DNA from: Bryoerythrophyllum caledonicum
Lineage: Eukaryota; Streptophyta; Bryopsida; Pottiales; Pottiaceae
DNA length: 64,000 nt
Assembly (NCBI GenBank): GCA_963971425.1
Contig: OZ020514.1
Coordinates: 43,189,158-43,253,157, forward strand
Reading direction: 5' to 3'
This document shows, piece after piece, positions 20,796 to 32,384 of the stretch. The position numbers and the translations under genes were made by a program. Position 1 is the stretch's first letter. Each line of letters begins with the position of its first letter. The notes beneath the pieces were generated by a model. The model searched no databases. It saw nothing but the letters and a program-made list of their open reading frames with translations, and was not told where the DNA came from.

Positions 20796-20819
20796 CATGG
20801 CTGGCCATGGCCAGCCATG
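20796..20819. repeat. Perfect 24-bp palindrome
   Basis: CATGGCTGGCCA (20796-20807) is immediately followed by its exact complement (20808-20819), with no spacer. It contains the nested sites TGGCCA and CCATGG. It lies at the boundary between the purine tract and the GC-rich segment. Confidence 0.9.
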
Positions 20820-20899
20820 GACATGGCCACCTTGTCCGGTTGATAATGGGTGTCTATGGGGGTTATGGACATTGGGGGTTTCAAGGACGGGTATCAACC

Positions 20900-22780
20900 T
20901 AAAGGAGACCGTTTGAGCAAGTTGGTGATGAAGCTCGCCACAAGGTGGCGCTTAGCCAATTTTGGCTGTAGGAATCTAGCTGTGCACATGGGCATTGGCG
21001 CGACGGTAGAGCTGGAGGAGAATCAGTGGCGGAGAGTAGAGGTTGCCAGAGTCGCAGGCAGGACGCGGCGTCGATCTTTAGAGGCAAGCGCGAGTTTTAG
21101 GGCGAAGGGAATTGCTGTCAGGAGGGAGAGTGACGCTAGGTGAACGAGGGCGCTGAGAGGACAAGAGGCGCTAGAGCCGTTGGAGAGAGTGCGCGGCGGT
21201 TTGTAAACAGACGGTGAAGATTTTGTGTCAGAGGGCTTATTTCACGTTCGTGGGGGGTCTAAGTGGAAACAGGGGGGATAGCCGCGGTGGTGGAGTGAAG
21301 GCCGCGGTGCGGAGTCTGCGCGAGGTTGTGTGTTAGGGTGCGAGGGTTTGAGAGCCGCAGCGGAGTGTGGGGAGGCGGCACGATCGGGGCTGCGGAAGAA
21401 GCGGGAGCGCGCCTGCGATTGGGGTCCGTGTTTGTGCGCATATGCGTGCGAGGAGATAGTGTTACCGATTGTGAGAGCGTGTGTGCATTTTTTTTGTGTT
21501 GTGTTGTGTTTTTTTTTTTTGATGAGTGGTGGGCTATTCCAAAAGTGGGTATGGAGAGCAGGAATGAAGAAGCGGTGTGTCTGTCTGCGCGCAAGGGAGT
21601 GCCCCTTGTATGCGCGCTTAGGTGTTGAGTGGCGGATTTGCGTGAGCTGTTGGCGATGGTGGGCGGCTGGTGAGAAGTGTGCGTCTAGGCGAGGATGGGT
21701 GCCGGCTGGAGTGGAGAGAGGTAGCGCGAGAGGCAGGGTTTGGTGGAGGAAGGTTGTGAGTGAGCCCCGGCGTATGACGAGTGCGACGGTGCGAAGAAGG
21801 GCGTGAGGCAGCGTGTGTAAAGCTGTCGGGTCTTGCTGCGTTTGGGTTCGTGCCGAGCCTGGGCCGTGGATCGCGGCGTGTCTGTGGCGCGCCGAAGGGT
21901 GAGCGTGTCAGTAGGCACGCGTTCGGGTGCGGGTGAGAGTTGAGTGCAGGTGACTGTTGGCAGAGCGGGGTTAGTGGTTGCTGGGGGTAGCAGGAGAGAG
22001 CGGCGCTAGATGGACAGAGGTGCGGAGGAGTGCGGTGTGTGTGCGTGCAGAGAGAGCGAGCGGGTGAAGAGAAACGGGAGAGGCGCTGCGGCGGAGCGGC
22101 GGTTGGTTTTGGAGTGAGTGGGCGTGTCTGGAAGTGAGCGTTCAGGCGCCTAAGCGTGCAGAGGGTGTTATTTTTTCCTAGTGTGGGTGTGTGCTTGTGA
22201 GGTTAGAGTGGTTTTTGTTGGGGCGCGGTGAGGAGGCCGCACAAGGTGGCTCGGCAAAGTTGCGCGTGGAGGGTGAGGCAAGGAACTTGATCTTGTGAGC
22301 TCAATTGCGTGGTGGAGTCTTGCGGTGCGAGATCTAGCGTGTGCAGCTGTTGTGTCTGCGGGAAGGCGCGGGGGCCCATGCGGGTGAAGGTGCGAGGGTT
22401 TGTAAGCCGCAACGGAGTGTGTGTGAGGCGCTGGAGTTGGTGTGTCTGGCGTATGTGCCGGGTGCTGGTAGTGCCGGCGTGTATCTATATAGGTGTTTTG
22501 TGTGGGGTTCGGTGCTTTTGTGTGGTGGTGACGGTGTCTGGTCTGAGCTGCGATGGAGAGCGGAGCGTCGTAACGCTGTGGTGAGCAACAATGGAGGGAT
22601 GAGCACAAGTGAACTTCCGGAGAGTGGTACCGAGCAGGACGTGGATCGGGCTGTGCTGGTGATGGCGAATGGCGAGTTCGGTTGGCCACTCGCAAGCAAA
22701 GGTGTGAGGTGTGTGCGGGGGCGCTGGGTCTGCTCGCTCAGTAGCAACGGATTGGAGGTTGCAGGCTAGCTGCTGGTGTG
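20900..22780. other. GC-rich, G/T-biased segment, no supported gene
   Basis: The plus strand is rich in G and T with many CpG, unlike the AT-rich flanks. Long frames on both strands are Arg/Cys- or His/Thr-rich and look like composition effects. A direct repeat is present: GGTGCGAGGGTTTGAGAGCC near 21,336 recurs as GGTGCGAGGGTTTGTAAGCC near 22,387, each followed by GCA(G/A)CGGAGTGTG, about 1.05 kb apart. It may be part of the retroelement whose gag follows, or a decayed tandem array. Confidence 0.5.
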
Positions 22781-23859
22781 GTGTTTTGTAGTCCTTAACT
22801 ATTGTGAACTCCACGAGAGGTTGTGGTATATGGTGCAATTGTTTCTCCTTAATTTTCATTCCTAAATAATTCCCACACTTTGTAAACACTATGGTTCAAT
22901 TCCAATATAATGAGATGTGTATGGGTGAGATGTATGGATTTCTCAGTGTGAGATAAGTAATTTAAAGTAAAAAGGATACCTCTATGATTAATTAATTGAC
23001 ATAAATCACCAAGGAGTGAAGGGTAAATCCATGGAAAAGAAAGCTAAAGAAAAAGATCAATAAAAGAAAAATCAACTGAAAGGGAAAGAAAAATATTACG
23101 AAAAGAAAAAAGGAAGTGGAAAAGATTAGAGGGTAAGTTAAGGGATTAGTGACATGGTGTAACTTTGAATTCGTACCTTGACTACCTAACGCATGTAAAG
23201 GGGATGAATTTAGGATTACCCTGACATGGTGCGTTTGCCGGGAGTTTTTCCTTGAGACACGGTTTGACCTTGTTGAGTGCATTAAGTGTTGTGATAAGTA
23301 GGTATGCCACAAAGGAGGTTGGGGTCGTAGTTGGAAGTAGTGCGGCAAATGTAATGGCTAAACCCCACTTATGGCATTAGGACTTAAGTGGAGCCTTAGA
23401 TAGGAACGAATAGGGCGGCTTGAAATACTAACGAGGTGTCAGGGTCGCTAGCAATGCATGAGGTATTATTTCTTCCACCTTCTCATGTGTGTCACCTTAA
23501 AAACTATTGTGTACTCGTTTGTGTCATTTCTCTTATAGGAGGTTATATCTGGGCCTTGGGATTGGTAGTGGCATGTTGGCCGCGTTGGCAAGGTCCATAT
23601 AAACCCAACCCAACTCTTAGATCAGTCCTTCACAAGAGTCTTGTATCGCATATAATTCCGGGGGTCAGTTGCACGGAAGTGCCGTCTGCACAACATGGGT
23701 ATTGTGGTATTCGTTACTACCCACTAGGGTGGACGTTAAAATGAGGGAAACCCAAAGAAGAATTAGTTAAGATAATGGATGTGGAGTGATGATGTGATGC
23801 AAGGACGTTTAGAAGTTTGCACGAACTAGATCTAGCAAACCTGACCTGAGCCAAGGCGT

Positions 23860-25560
23860 GGAGAGTGTGGCAAAACGGTTGAATAAGGCGGTGAGTACTG
23901 AAAAGGAAATTCAGCGAAAATCAGCTTCTAGTAGTAACACTTCGGAGGAATCTATTGAGGGGGTTACCAAGAGGAGACTTGATGTGGTGTAAGTATCCGA
24001 GGGTAGTGGTAGAGCTCAAGATGGTGAGACAAGGTTAGAGGAAGTAAGGTTAGAGGACACCGAACAAGACACCTTTGAGACAATAGATATTGAAGATTGT
24101 GTAGCCATAGGAGGAACCTCAGGATTCAAGCCTACAGTAGAAGTAATTTTTAAAGAAATGGATAAGAGATATCTACCCATTGACCCCGTAGTTAGGCCAC
24201 AAGGATTGCCAATAGTAGTACCCCAAGGATTGTTGGCAACCAACATCCTAGCCAATCTCTTTAGATTCTATGGTTCGAAAGACAAGGACCCTTCCTTGCA
24301 TATGGAAAGGTACATCAAAACCTTGACCATTTCAACCATTACGAACAAGGGTTATTATTTGGTGTAGTTTCCCACCACCCTTCATGGAGAGGCCTACTAC
24401 TGATATCGGGACGATGAAGGTCACTTTGTAAACTAGAACCAACTCCAAGTAGGGTTCCCCAACCTCTTTAGACCAGAAGTGGAGCAAAGCATAGCCCTAC
24501 GAGCCTTGACGGCAGTGAAACAAGAACGAGATGAGGAGATGGCCGCTTACATTTGGAGGTTTGAGTTGGTGTGTATGAGATTCGTGGGAGGTATGCTGAA
24601 TAACGATACCCTCGAGTAGTTTTTTATCGAAGGATTCTTCAACCGATCCACCATTAAGAGTGTGTTGGAGAGGAACCCAACCTCCTTAGACGAAGCTAAA
24701 ACGGCGGCTGGAGCGGTGGATGTGATTGAACAAAATTACAAGAGGTTGTGGAGGAAGGAGGATGAGTCGACACCTAGATTTGTGCCCCTCTAGCCTGTGG
24801 TCCTCGAAGTGGGACCTAATCCCTCCCGGATTTCTAACCCAAGTCCTAGTAGCTCAATGCATCATGATATAGTGCCAATGGCACCCAGGCTCCCATTTCC
24901 TTATTGGCACTACTTGAACCACGACTGGAGAAGAGAGTAGAGGAACTAGAGAAGAAGCTACAAGCTCGACACAAGGGGTTCCAAGACTCAGTGATGAAAC
25001 AAATTCAAGCATTATCGGAGCAAATGGCCTTCATAGTAAAAAATCAAAACCATAATGCCTCACCTCTATGCATAGAGCCAGGCAACCATAATTCTCGTGT
25101 TTGGTGCACCACTTGTGGTCAAAATGGGCACTTGGGGCCGTTTTGTGCACAAGAACCACGACGGAACCCCAATTGACAACATTACCAGCCTCCACCACGA
25201 TATGGTAGGGATAGAAATTCCCAACCTCGATAAGGAGAACATCAACGGGGTTCTTACGGTTATGGAGGAAGTGGGAGACCAAAGAAGGATCTTCATGAGT
25301 TTTGTGGGAGATGGCACGAATCTGGTTAGTGTTGGTCAGAGGGACAACCATGGACATGTGGAAATTGTGGTGGTAATCACCCCACTAAGGATAGCAGACA
25401 ACCTGACAAGGTAATCCAAATGCCTCCACCTGTGATAAATGCCCATCAAAATGCTCGAAAACAACATGCAAGGGCAAAGAAGGATGAATGGGGATGAGAA
25501 AAGGAGGTTGAGACCCCCAAATTTGTATTACATCTATGAAGAGTCAAGATAGAACCACCA
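23860..25560 (+). mobile_element. Ty3-type retrotransposon gag remnant
   Basis: One main frame reads LANLFRFYGSKDKDPSLHM, FPTTLHGEAYY with TGA where Trp is expected before YR, PEVEQSIALRALTAVKQERD, AAYIWRFELVCMRF, TLE with TAG, and TIKSVLERNPTSLDEAKTAA. This is the retrotransposon gag domain. A coiled-coil segment (LEKRVEELEKKLQ) follows, then a perfect CCHC zinc knuckle, WCTTCGQNGHLGPFC at about 25,107-25,151, and a worn second one (CGNCGGNHPTKDS). At least four in-frame stops at Trp or Gln positions kill it. No protease, reverse transcriptase or integrase is visible, and I could not find a convincing LTR pair. The 22,780-23,860 stretch before it has no gene that I can support. Confidence 0.72.
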
Positions 25561-25649
25561 AGCTCCTGATTGGCTACAGACTCAGCATGGATATATTCCG
25601 GTGGGTCACAATCAATAATTCTGATTGTACACAAACACAACATTTTGTA

Positions 25650-26090
25650 GATATCTAATTGTCAACACCAATTTTTTGTAAATATTAGAGTGCTCAGCGA
25701 GCACTTCAACTCGACTCGAGCTAAACTGCTTGACATCTGTCGACTCTGCCTTGTATCACTGTCTTATGTATTCATCAGCTGATAGTTTAAAATTGTTGAA
25801 TTTTCCAGATTTAAGTTTCGGTGATGACGCAATTGCTCACCCAGTCATAGAAGAGGTCGTCCAAACTTTAGCCCCAGTCGTAGAAGAGGTCGTCCAAGCT
25901 TTGGTCCTGCTCTTAGAAGAGGTCATTTATGATTCTCTTGTCTCGGAGCCACCTTTTCTTGTCCTGGAGCTGGGCCCCAAAATGGTTGGGGGACACTTGG
26001 ACCCCTTAGCAACATGCATGGTTTGTTAGGTTCGATGGGTGTCCAAGACAAATTTCTGCAAGACGATGAAGTTCTCGAGGTATTCTTCTA
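25650..26090 (+). pseudogene. Upstream exon of type II FCP1-like copy 2, with EEVVQ repeats
   Basis: After a TTTTCCAG acceptor near 25,810 the frame encodes LSFGDDAIAHPVIEEVVQTL, then APVVEEVVQAL and LLLEEV: a 12-residue unit three times in tandem. The frame is open to TAG near 26,029, but then continues in frame with VRWVSKTNFCKTMKFSR to a GAG|GTATTC donor at about 26,080. The exon lies directly upstream of the exon that begins at 26,224. Likely a low-complexity arm of the protein. Confidence 0.4.
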
Positions 26091-26223
26091 AAATTTCTCA
26101 CACTAAACTCTCCCCATGACGCCCCCTCCCACTGTTTGCCTCTTTCGTTCTACGTTTTATTAAACCATCGTTGTTAATCAATCTGTAGTAATACTATTTA
26201 TCCTCCTAGCATTTTTGAACCAG

Positions 26224-26452
26224 GTCTGCGAGGCATCAAAAAGTGGTGCCAGTAATCTAGAAGAAATATCTAGATTCCTATCAGGTTCCTAGGGCAAGTG
26301 GTTGAATGTTGTACTTGACCTCATAATATCTAGCATCGTATCGGACCGAACATTTTTCGAGCCGGGAGATGTTCAATAATGATCAAAAGATGTGTAGTTA
26401 GTCTCCGATTATCTGGAACGCAATTCAAGCGTCTCAGAATCTCTACTCTTAA
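26224..26452 (+). pseudogene. FCP1-like exon, type II copy 2, catalytic half deleted
   Basis: The exon begins after CAG at 26221-26223 as in copies 1 and 3. It encodes ASNLEEISRFL and GKWLNVVLDL, then jumps to TEHFSSREMFNNDQKM and IIWNAIQASQNLYS before TAA 26450-26452. Compared with copy 1, about 560 bp (230 to 790 there) are missing, removing everything from motif I to motif III. The deletion joins CTTGACCTC to a segment matching CTAGCATAGTACCGG of copy 1. It cannot make an FCP1 domain. Confidence 0.65.
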
Positions 26453-26789
26453 TGCCGTTGGAAACGCTTAGATCTCCATTACGCTTTAAATCACATAGAT
26501 CTAAACTATATCGAATGACTGCAGCTCTATTTTGTAAAATTTGTTCGATCATTTTTTGTATATATACAAATTTTTTTCATATATATCGAGATGTTTCACT
26601 ACTTTACTTGTTGTGCGGATTCGAATTCTATTGCCCATGGAATGTCCAATTGTTTTGAATGCTTAGAATTTTTATCTATTATTTTAAGGTATTTGAGCGT
26701 CACTTTGGTTGAAAATTCTACAAGATTGTGATTGTCGGGCATCCGTGGATTCTTTGCTGGATCAAAAAGAGTTTGCTATTTTCCTTCGG

Positions 26790-27720
26790 GGTAAAGGGTT
26801 TTGTTGCACTCTACAGCAAGTGTGCAGTTAACCATGGATTATTTGACCATGGCACTGGATGAGGGCGTGGTTGAAAGCCATGTTGCTCAAGAGCCAATTC
26901 AGGGTAGGATCGAATCCCCTTTGCTCAAGAGCCAATTCAGGGTAGGATCAACTCCCCTTTGCCACAGTGGCCACGTTCAGTTCTAGGGCCGTTGCGTCTG
27001 AATCTGGATAATTGTACTCCTACAAAACATATTATTTATGACGGTTTGAGGGATCCTGCATATCCACTCTCGCTGACGGTGCATGTTATGCTCACCTCCT
27101 AGTTATTGCACTATTGAGTTGTTTTAACCTAGACAATCTTGGTTTGATGTTGAGCTGCATTGCACTCTTGTAATTTAGCTTCATTCAAGCTTATTTTTAT
27201 TTTGATGGATCGTAAATGTGCTCTGTAAATGTACCCTTCAGCATTTTAGCTCAATTCGACCGAAAGTGCACTTGGATGGATCTTAATGTTACGATTCTCA
27301 TGTCTGCCGTGTAGGAGTATGTGGCCTAAAGTGTATTTATTTGAATTGTATGTGGCACATGTTGTGCAGAAACCATTTGCAAAACGTCTCTGCCCTCGCA
27401 TTCTCTCAGAAAATACTGTTGGAAACAAATGGTCTCCTTCAAATCCCACTTGCCGCCACTCGCTGCCCATATTAAACATTGACGAGGTGTGTAGGCGGGA
27501 TTTGCCGCGTCTTCTAGAGAGTCCATTGATGCAAGAGAATGGCACAACATGGACTCGTCAATGTCAAAGGGCTTTTTTGAAGACAATTATAGAGGCTTGT
27601 GGAGGAACTCTCTAGACAATTTAAATAGTGAATGGACGATTGTGTTTTGCCTCGCAGTAAATGAGTGTTGTGCGTGACTTTCTTTGAAGAAGTTTTAAAT
27701 AAAGCTTGGATTAATGGTAT
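26790..27720 (+). pseudogene. Downstream exon remnants of type II copy 2
   Basis: TMALDEGVVESHVAQEP (near 26.84 kb) and, after about 430 bp of presumed intron, CRRDLPRLLESPLMQENGTT ... RAFLKTIIEACGGTL with TAG at 27613-27615. Both parts match copy 1 (1.26-1.64 kb). An AATAAA is near 27,700, again matching. The 26,940 region carries a small tandem duplication (GCTCAAGAGCCAATTCAGGG twice). The intron-like part contains the same AGCTCAA / GTGCAC words seen near 15.7 and 17.4 kb. Confidence 0.45.
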
Positions 27721-27929
27721 ATGCTTCTTTGACCGTTACCAATTTTTTTGGACATTTGCCTAATTTGGTTCCTCGATGGAATGAAATATTGTATTCTCGG
27801 TACATTGTCTTTATGCTTTGTACCTACAAATGTCTATATATATATTGGTATTTCAAAGAGCGTATGTCTTCAAAGTCATGGAAATCTCCCAATACTAGAA
27901 ATATGGTATTAGTTGTCATCAGAGGATAG

Positions 27930-28535
27930 TGATGTGTTCACGGAGCGCTAGTTGGTGAAGATCTTCATCTCCAACCTCAATAAGTGGATGGTAAAGTTGA
28001 TTAGTCTGCACCTTCATTTTTTGTATCACTTCAATGCTACCTTGGCGCAAGCGTTTGCCGAGGTGCTTAATAGAGTGTTGGCGTGAGCAAGGCCACAGAT
28101 TTGGTCAAGTCGTTGTTAGAGGCTCATGAGCCCAAGAAGCTTGTTGTAGCTATTGGTCGCTTGGCGGAGGCAAAACTTGAAAAGGTTGTTCAATGTTGGG
28201 CTTGAAGAGAAGCCGGTTATACAAAAGAGGACCCGAATTGCTCCAAGAAGAAGGGAGCAAGCAGGATGAAAGCCAAGTCCAAGACAAAGGCGGCTAAGCC
28301 TATAGCCGCCTAGGGGCAACGAGAAGAGGCTTGTGACATGCTATTACTCTGGCAAGTCTGGCCATCATGATGAAAACTATTTTTTTTCTTCACCTGAAGA
28401 AGCATCTACGATCTTCAGGTGTTGGGTCGGATACGGTGAAGACTGTTCAGGACGACTTGGCAGAGTTGAAGAAGTAGATGAGCGCGATGGTCTCTTTGGA
28501 GCAAGTGATCAACACACAACCACCAATGAGGGATA
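27930..28535 (+). pseudogene. Retroelement gag fragment with two worn zinc knuckles
   Basis: After the FCP1-like tail ends near 27,900, the sequence encodes gag-like stretches and two degenerate CCHC boxes: CWA-stop-REAGYTKEDPNC near 28.2 kb and CYYSGKSGHHDENY near 28.34 kb (second and fourth ligands lost). A Lys/Ala-rich linker (KAKSKTKAAKP) lies between them. It is strongly decayed; the class of element is uncertain. 28,560-28,815 holds nothing I recognise. Confidence 0.4.
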
Positions 28536-28814
28536 AAGGCTCATCTTCAACAAAAGAATGTTATCTATTAGCATTGTTGCAAGTCGTCGAGTCAGTATTC
28601 TTTCAAAGTTTCATTAATCAGTGTTAAAGGTATTCCAAAGTAAATTGCACTGGTTCCTTTATCACACAGACTTATTGTTTTTCCTAGAATATATCATTAA
28701 AACTAAATCTACCAAATACTCCCCCACCAGTTATTCTTTCTATTCATTCGTTTACAAAAAACTAGATCCTTCCGAATCTTGATTTTCTTACAACAGAGTT
28801 TGGAAGTAAACTTC

Positions 28815-29450
28815 CAAATACCTCAAGATGGAGTCTTATTTATCTTTGTTCCTCCTTAGAGAGTCTTCCAGACTTTTAAAACAAGTGGTTAGAAGGCCAT
28901 TGGTCCTATAAATTAAAGTGGCCAGACGCCCCACTGTTCCGTGACCTATAGTGGCTAGACAGCCACTCTTCCTACTTCTTTAATCGGTGAACAAATGTTG
29001 TTGTTGGACATATGCCCTCACATCATCTGGATGGCTATCAAGATGCAGCCCCACAAAGACAAATTCGGACCACAACGATATTCGAGAAATTATTGTCTTA
29101 GTTCTACTAAGTAAGTTTCACAAGTTCTACAGAGAGCTCTTTCTAGACATGCGCATCAAGCTTTTTTCCAATCCTGGAGGTTAGCTCCGACCTCAACCGG
29201 AATCCAGGTCCATTCGGAACCTCCGTGCCTTAGAGACTACTAGGCTCCCCTGTGCAATACGTCTCTTCCTTTCCTGGCTACTTTTGGACCCCAGAGAGTA
29301 TCAAGCCTTCCTCTGAACTCAACTCCAACTCTTTGGGGCGCTCACTTGTTTTGAGTCCCAACCGGCTATCTCTAATGTAACATTTGTCGTGAAACTTATC
29401 AAGATAGAACAACAACACAATACTCACCGCAATGGATCTGTTCCTTGCTA
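28815..29450 (+). repeat. Dispersed copy of part of the 46-58.8 kb inverted repeat
   Basis: The order of landmarks (TTTGTTCCTCCT, GTGGCTAGACAGCCACTC, GACATATGCCCTCACATCAT, TTCGGACCACAACGATATTC, GGAATCCAGGT, CCTGGCTACTTTTGGACCC) matches 50,390-51,030 of the right arm, and the reverse strand of the left arm, at a lower similarity. No gene is evident in it. It shows that the arm sequence is itself a repeat family. Confidence 0.6.
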
Positions 29451-29599
29451 GGGTTGCCCAGGTGACCGTCAGTCCGAAAGTATCCGTCCGTCCGGCTGTC
29501 CGTCCAATAATGGCTAGTGTCTGTCCAACAAGGGTCAACCCTGGTTTGACCATGACTAGAGGTGAATCTGTTTACCCACTTCCACGAAAGCGACTACAT

Positions 29600-30010
29600 G
29601 GCTGACATGTCGACAATAGAGTCAAGGGGCAGACGCATATAGAGATGGGCCGAGCGCATACCGATTAAGGCCAAGTGCATATAAGGAGGGATCGGGTCTA
29701 TACAGAAGAGGACCGAGCAAGTATCGTAAGGGGTCGGGCGTATACAAAAGAAGATCTGGTGCGTACCATTAAGGGCCGGGAGCATACAAGGAAGGCTCAG
29801 GCGCGTTCCGCTTAGGGCCGAGCCCGCGCGGTGCAGGGCCAGGTGCATATCTTAGGGGTTGGGTGCGTCCGACCAAGGTCGCGCGCGTAGAGGGTTGAGC
29901 GCGTTCGGGGAGGGGCGGCGCGCATTCATGGAGGGGGCTGGGCGCGCTTCTGTAGGGGCTTGGGTCGGGCGCGTGGCGTCTGGGGGCGCGCCCACACGAG
30001 TATGGGATTC
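29600..30010. repeat. G-rich/CGCG minisatellite beside the decayed kinase
   Basis: Units of roughly 20-26 bp with cores such as GGGCCGGGAGCATAC and GGTCGGGCGCG, increasingly GC-rich towards 30.0 kb. It lies just downstream of the 3' end of the minus-strand kinase pseudogene, the same place as the G-rich array next to the intact kinase at 59.1-59.5 kb. Confidence 0.7.
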
Positions 30011-30121
30011 AAATATCGCACGCGCTCTTGACTGCTTAATATGCATGAACTTCATACCGCAATGTCTATGAAAAATGTTAATCTTTTATTTATCACGAGA
30101 TGGGCAAAATACACCGTTACA

Positions 30122-31705
30122 TCACAATGCTAGTACATATGGAAAAATGATCAACAAATTTGCCATATGTACTATCAAAATGCTAAGCCAAAATTGTTGT
30201 ATCTCATAGCGGAAGCAAGCGTCCGGAACTTCAAAGTTGAATGGTTTAGCCATTAGCTCGTCAACCACTTTGAAGACTGTCCTACATTTGATTGGATCTT
30301 GCTCCAGTAACTTGTCGATCTTCACTAGAAAAGCTGCGTGGTTGACGATTGATTTGAAGAATGTTGAATCAGATTCTTTCGCCCAAATCACTCTAGCCAT
30401 CCACCCAACGGAGTACAAATCGGCGAGCTGAGTGTATTGGTGTCACCGTTGCATCACATTCAATGCCGTTTCCAAATTTTGAGGGCCGAATTTGTAAAAT
30501 AATTGTGGAGCTACCCAATGTCGTCTACGGCGTTGATTGTCAAACTCCGTCTCAGTCCGGAATCCATATTTTGATGGGTCTTTGTGTGATACCCGGCTCG
30601 CAATTCCCCAACCACAAACGCCAATGAAGACGGACCCCGATTTCTCTGGAAGAAAGCAGAGAAGCATGTTTGTGGGAGCTATGTCATTGTGAATGACATT
30701 TGCCTTGTGGACTTGGGCCATGGTGCACATCAAAGCCCAAGCAAGTCTCACTCTATTCTTCCGAAAGGCTAAAATTTGTTCAATATCCTCGGCCAAAATG
30801 TATGGAGCTGAAATGATTGAGTTGCTAGAAGCCGCCGGATTTGCCTTTGAATCAACGGTTTTAAAATGGGCCCAACTACCACCATTCCACCACAATGTGT
30901 ACGCCTCCATATTCTTCGTATTCACCACCCAAAACTTTATAACTCCTAGGTGTGCAACATGAGATATCATGGCCTCGTAAGACTGTTGTCTAAATTTCTC
31001 TTTTGGATGAGACACCGTTGGCATTTTGACGTGGAAAACTCCATGTATGCTGAAATGGCTCTCACACCTATGATGCAGACCTTCAATACCTTTCTGTACC
31101 CACCAATGGCGTCATATCCAGAAAGTCCGTAGACTCCGATATCTTTTGGAAGGAATTGCATGTTGTGCAACATATAAATCTCCATGGCCGACTTCATTGC
31201 TTGTTCATTCCAAGGCATGCCTCTCGTACGAGAGCTTGAAAAGCTGCTGATGGTGGTCTTCACACCTTCGAGGAACTTGCAGAGTTCCAAGTCTCAAGGC
31301 TGATGCTAGCCCCTGTGAGGTTTTTTCACCTCACAATTCAATACATGCGATGCATTACTCGTGCATTGAGTGATTACTCTCTCCATGAATGAGGCATAGT
31401 GGTATATGCCGTATGCATCCTTGTACAATTCAGAACTCTCCAGAGCGCGCTCGAATTTTGATTGGAGGTCCGCCTGTAGGCACATGATTTCTGGCTATCC
31501 CTTCTCCAAATAAATGGAATCGCACCACGTCACTTTCATACCACCAACGGTAATATTGTATTGCCACACCTTGAAGAAATGCGGTATACTCCTTTGGTGG
31601 ATAATCCGCATCCTTCTCGTGCGCTGACATTTTTTGCTTCGCCCTCTTTGACGGTGCCTTCGGTTCATTAGAAGGATTGCGGCTTGACTCTGCAATGCTA
31701 CTCAT
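30122..31705 (-). pseudogene. Kinase-like gene, decayed, DFG aspartate lost
   Basis: From ATG at 31705 the first part (SKRAKQKMSAHEKDADYPPK ... YYRWWYESDVVRFH) is followed, with frame changes, by a Gly-rich region near 31.1 kb, then AYTLWWNGGSWAHF, ALMCTMAQVHKANVIHNDIA with PTNMLL, GVCGWGIAS and WVAPQLF. The order equals that of the intact kinase at 59.8-61.7 kb (SYTLWWNGGSLASV; HNDLSPNNVML; GVCDWGMAS; AAPELF). Here the metal-binding Asp of the DFG-equivalent is Gly (CGWG) and APE is APQ, so it would be inactive even if translated. At least three frame breaks (about 31.4, 31.0 and 30.42 kb). The gene is divergent from the W gene at 32.4 kb, with 679 bp between the two start codons. Confidence 0.65.
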
Positions 31706-32384
31706 GGAAGCTCAAATGCATCTTGAGCATCTAAGTCAACATACGCGATGCACTTTCCAGTATCTAACAATTAGTCGTTATTGCAATAATTACAACCCTA
31801 CACAAACAAGATTTTTTTTTTAAGACGCAGAACATCTGCCTTCTAATGTGTGGTGGCCCCCCTCTGAGTTCCTAACAAAGTACAAATAGTACTTGGACAA
31901 GGAGCCGCTTGAAAGGAGCCTATGTGAATTGAGATTAGAATCTATCCCATATGTAATGAAATGATAAACTATGGCCTCGCATGTAGTTACTGGAACAAGA
32001 TTCAATCAAATGTCTAACAGTCTTCAACCCTCCGAAAGCGCCCGATCCCCATACGGCATGCGCCTAATCCCCATGCCGCGTGCGCGCCCGCCCGTAGGTA
32101 TGAATGGCCGCGAGCGCCTAGCCCATCTCACAAAACTCCAATTGGAGATTGTGGGCTTCAACAATCTTTTTAAGGTGGCTGATTGCGTGATCTTTGATTG
32201 GGGCTCCTGAATTGCACACATTACTACGACGTATTGCATCACCTTTGTTCACGGTTTGAATTAATTAACATCGCTACCTTGGATTATTTTGAAATCCAAC
32301 GTGGTAATTTTTTATTGTTTTTTTCGAGATAGAGCTTAGCATAGTTATCGGATATTTTGGTAGATTTTTTTAGAGTGTTCGACT

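Noticed and set aside
20490-20897. Lys/Glu-rich and Phe/Ser-rich frames
   Set aside because: Artefacts of the purine tract.
21259-22889. Long Arg/Cys/His-rich frames in the GC-rich segment
   Set aside because: They overlap on both strands, lack any domain, and follow from strong base composition bias.
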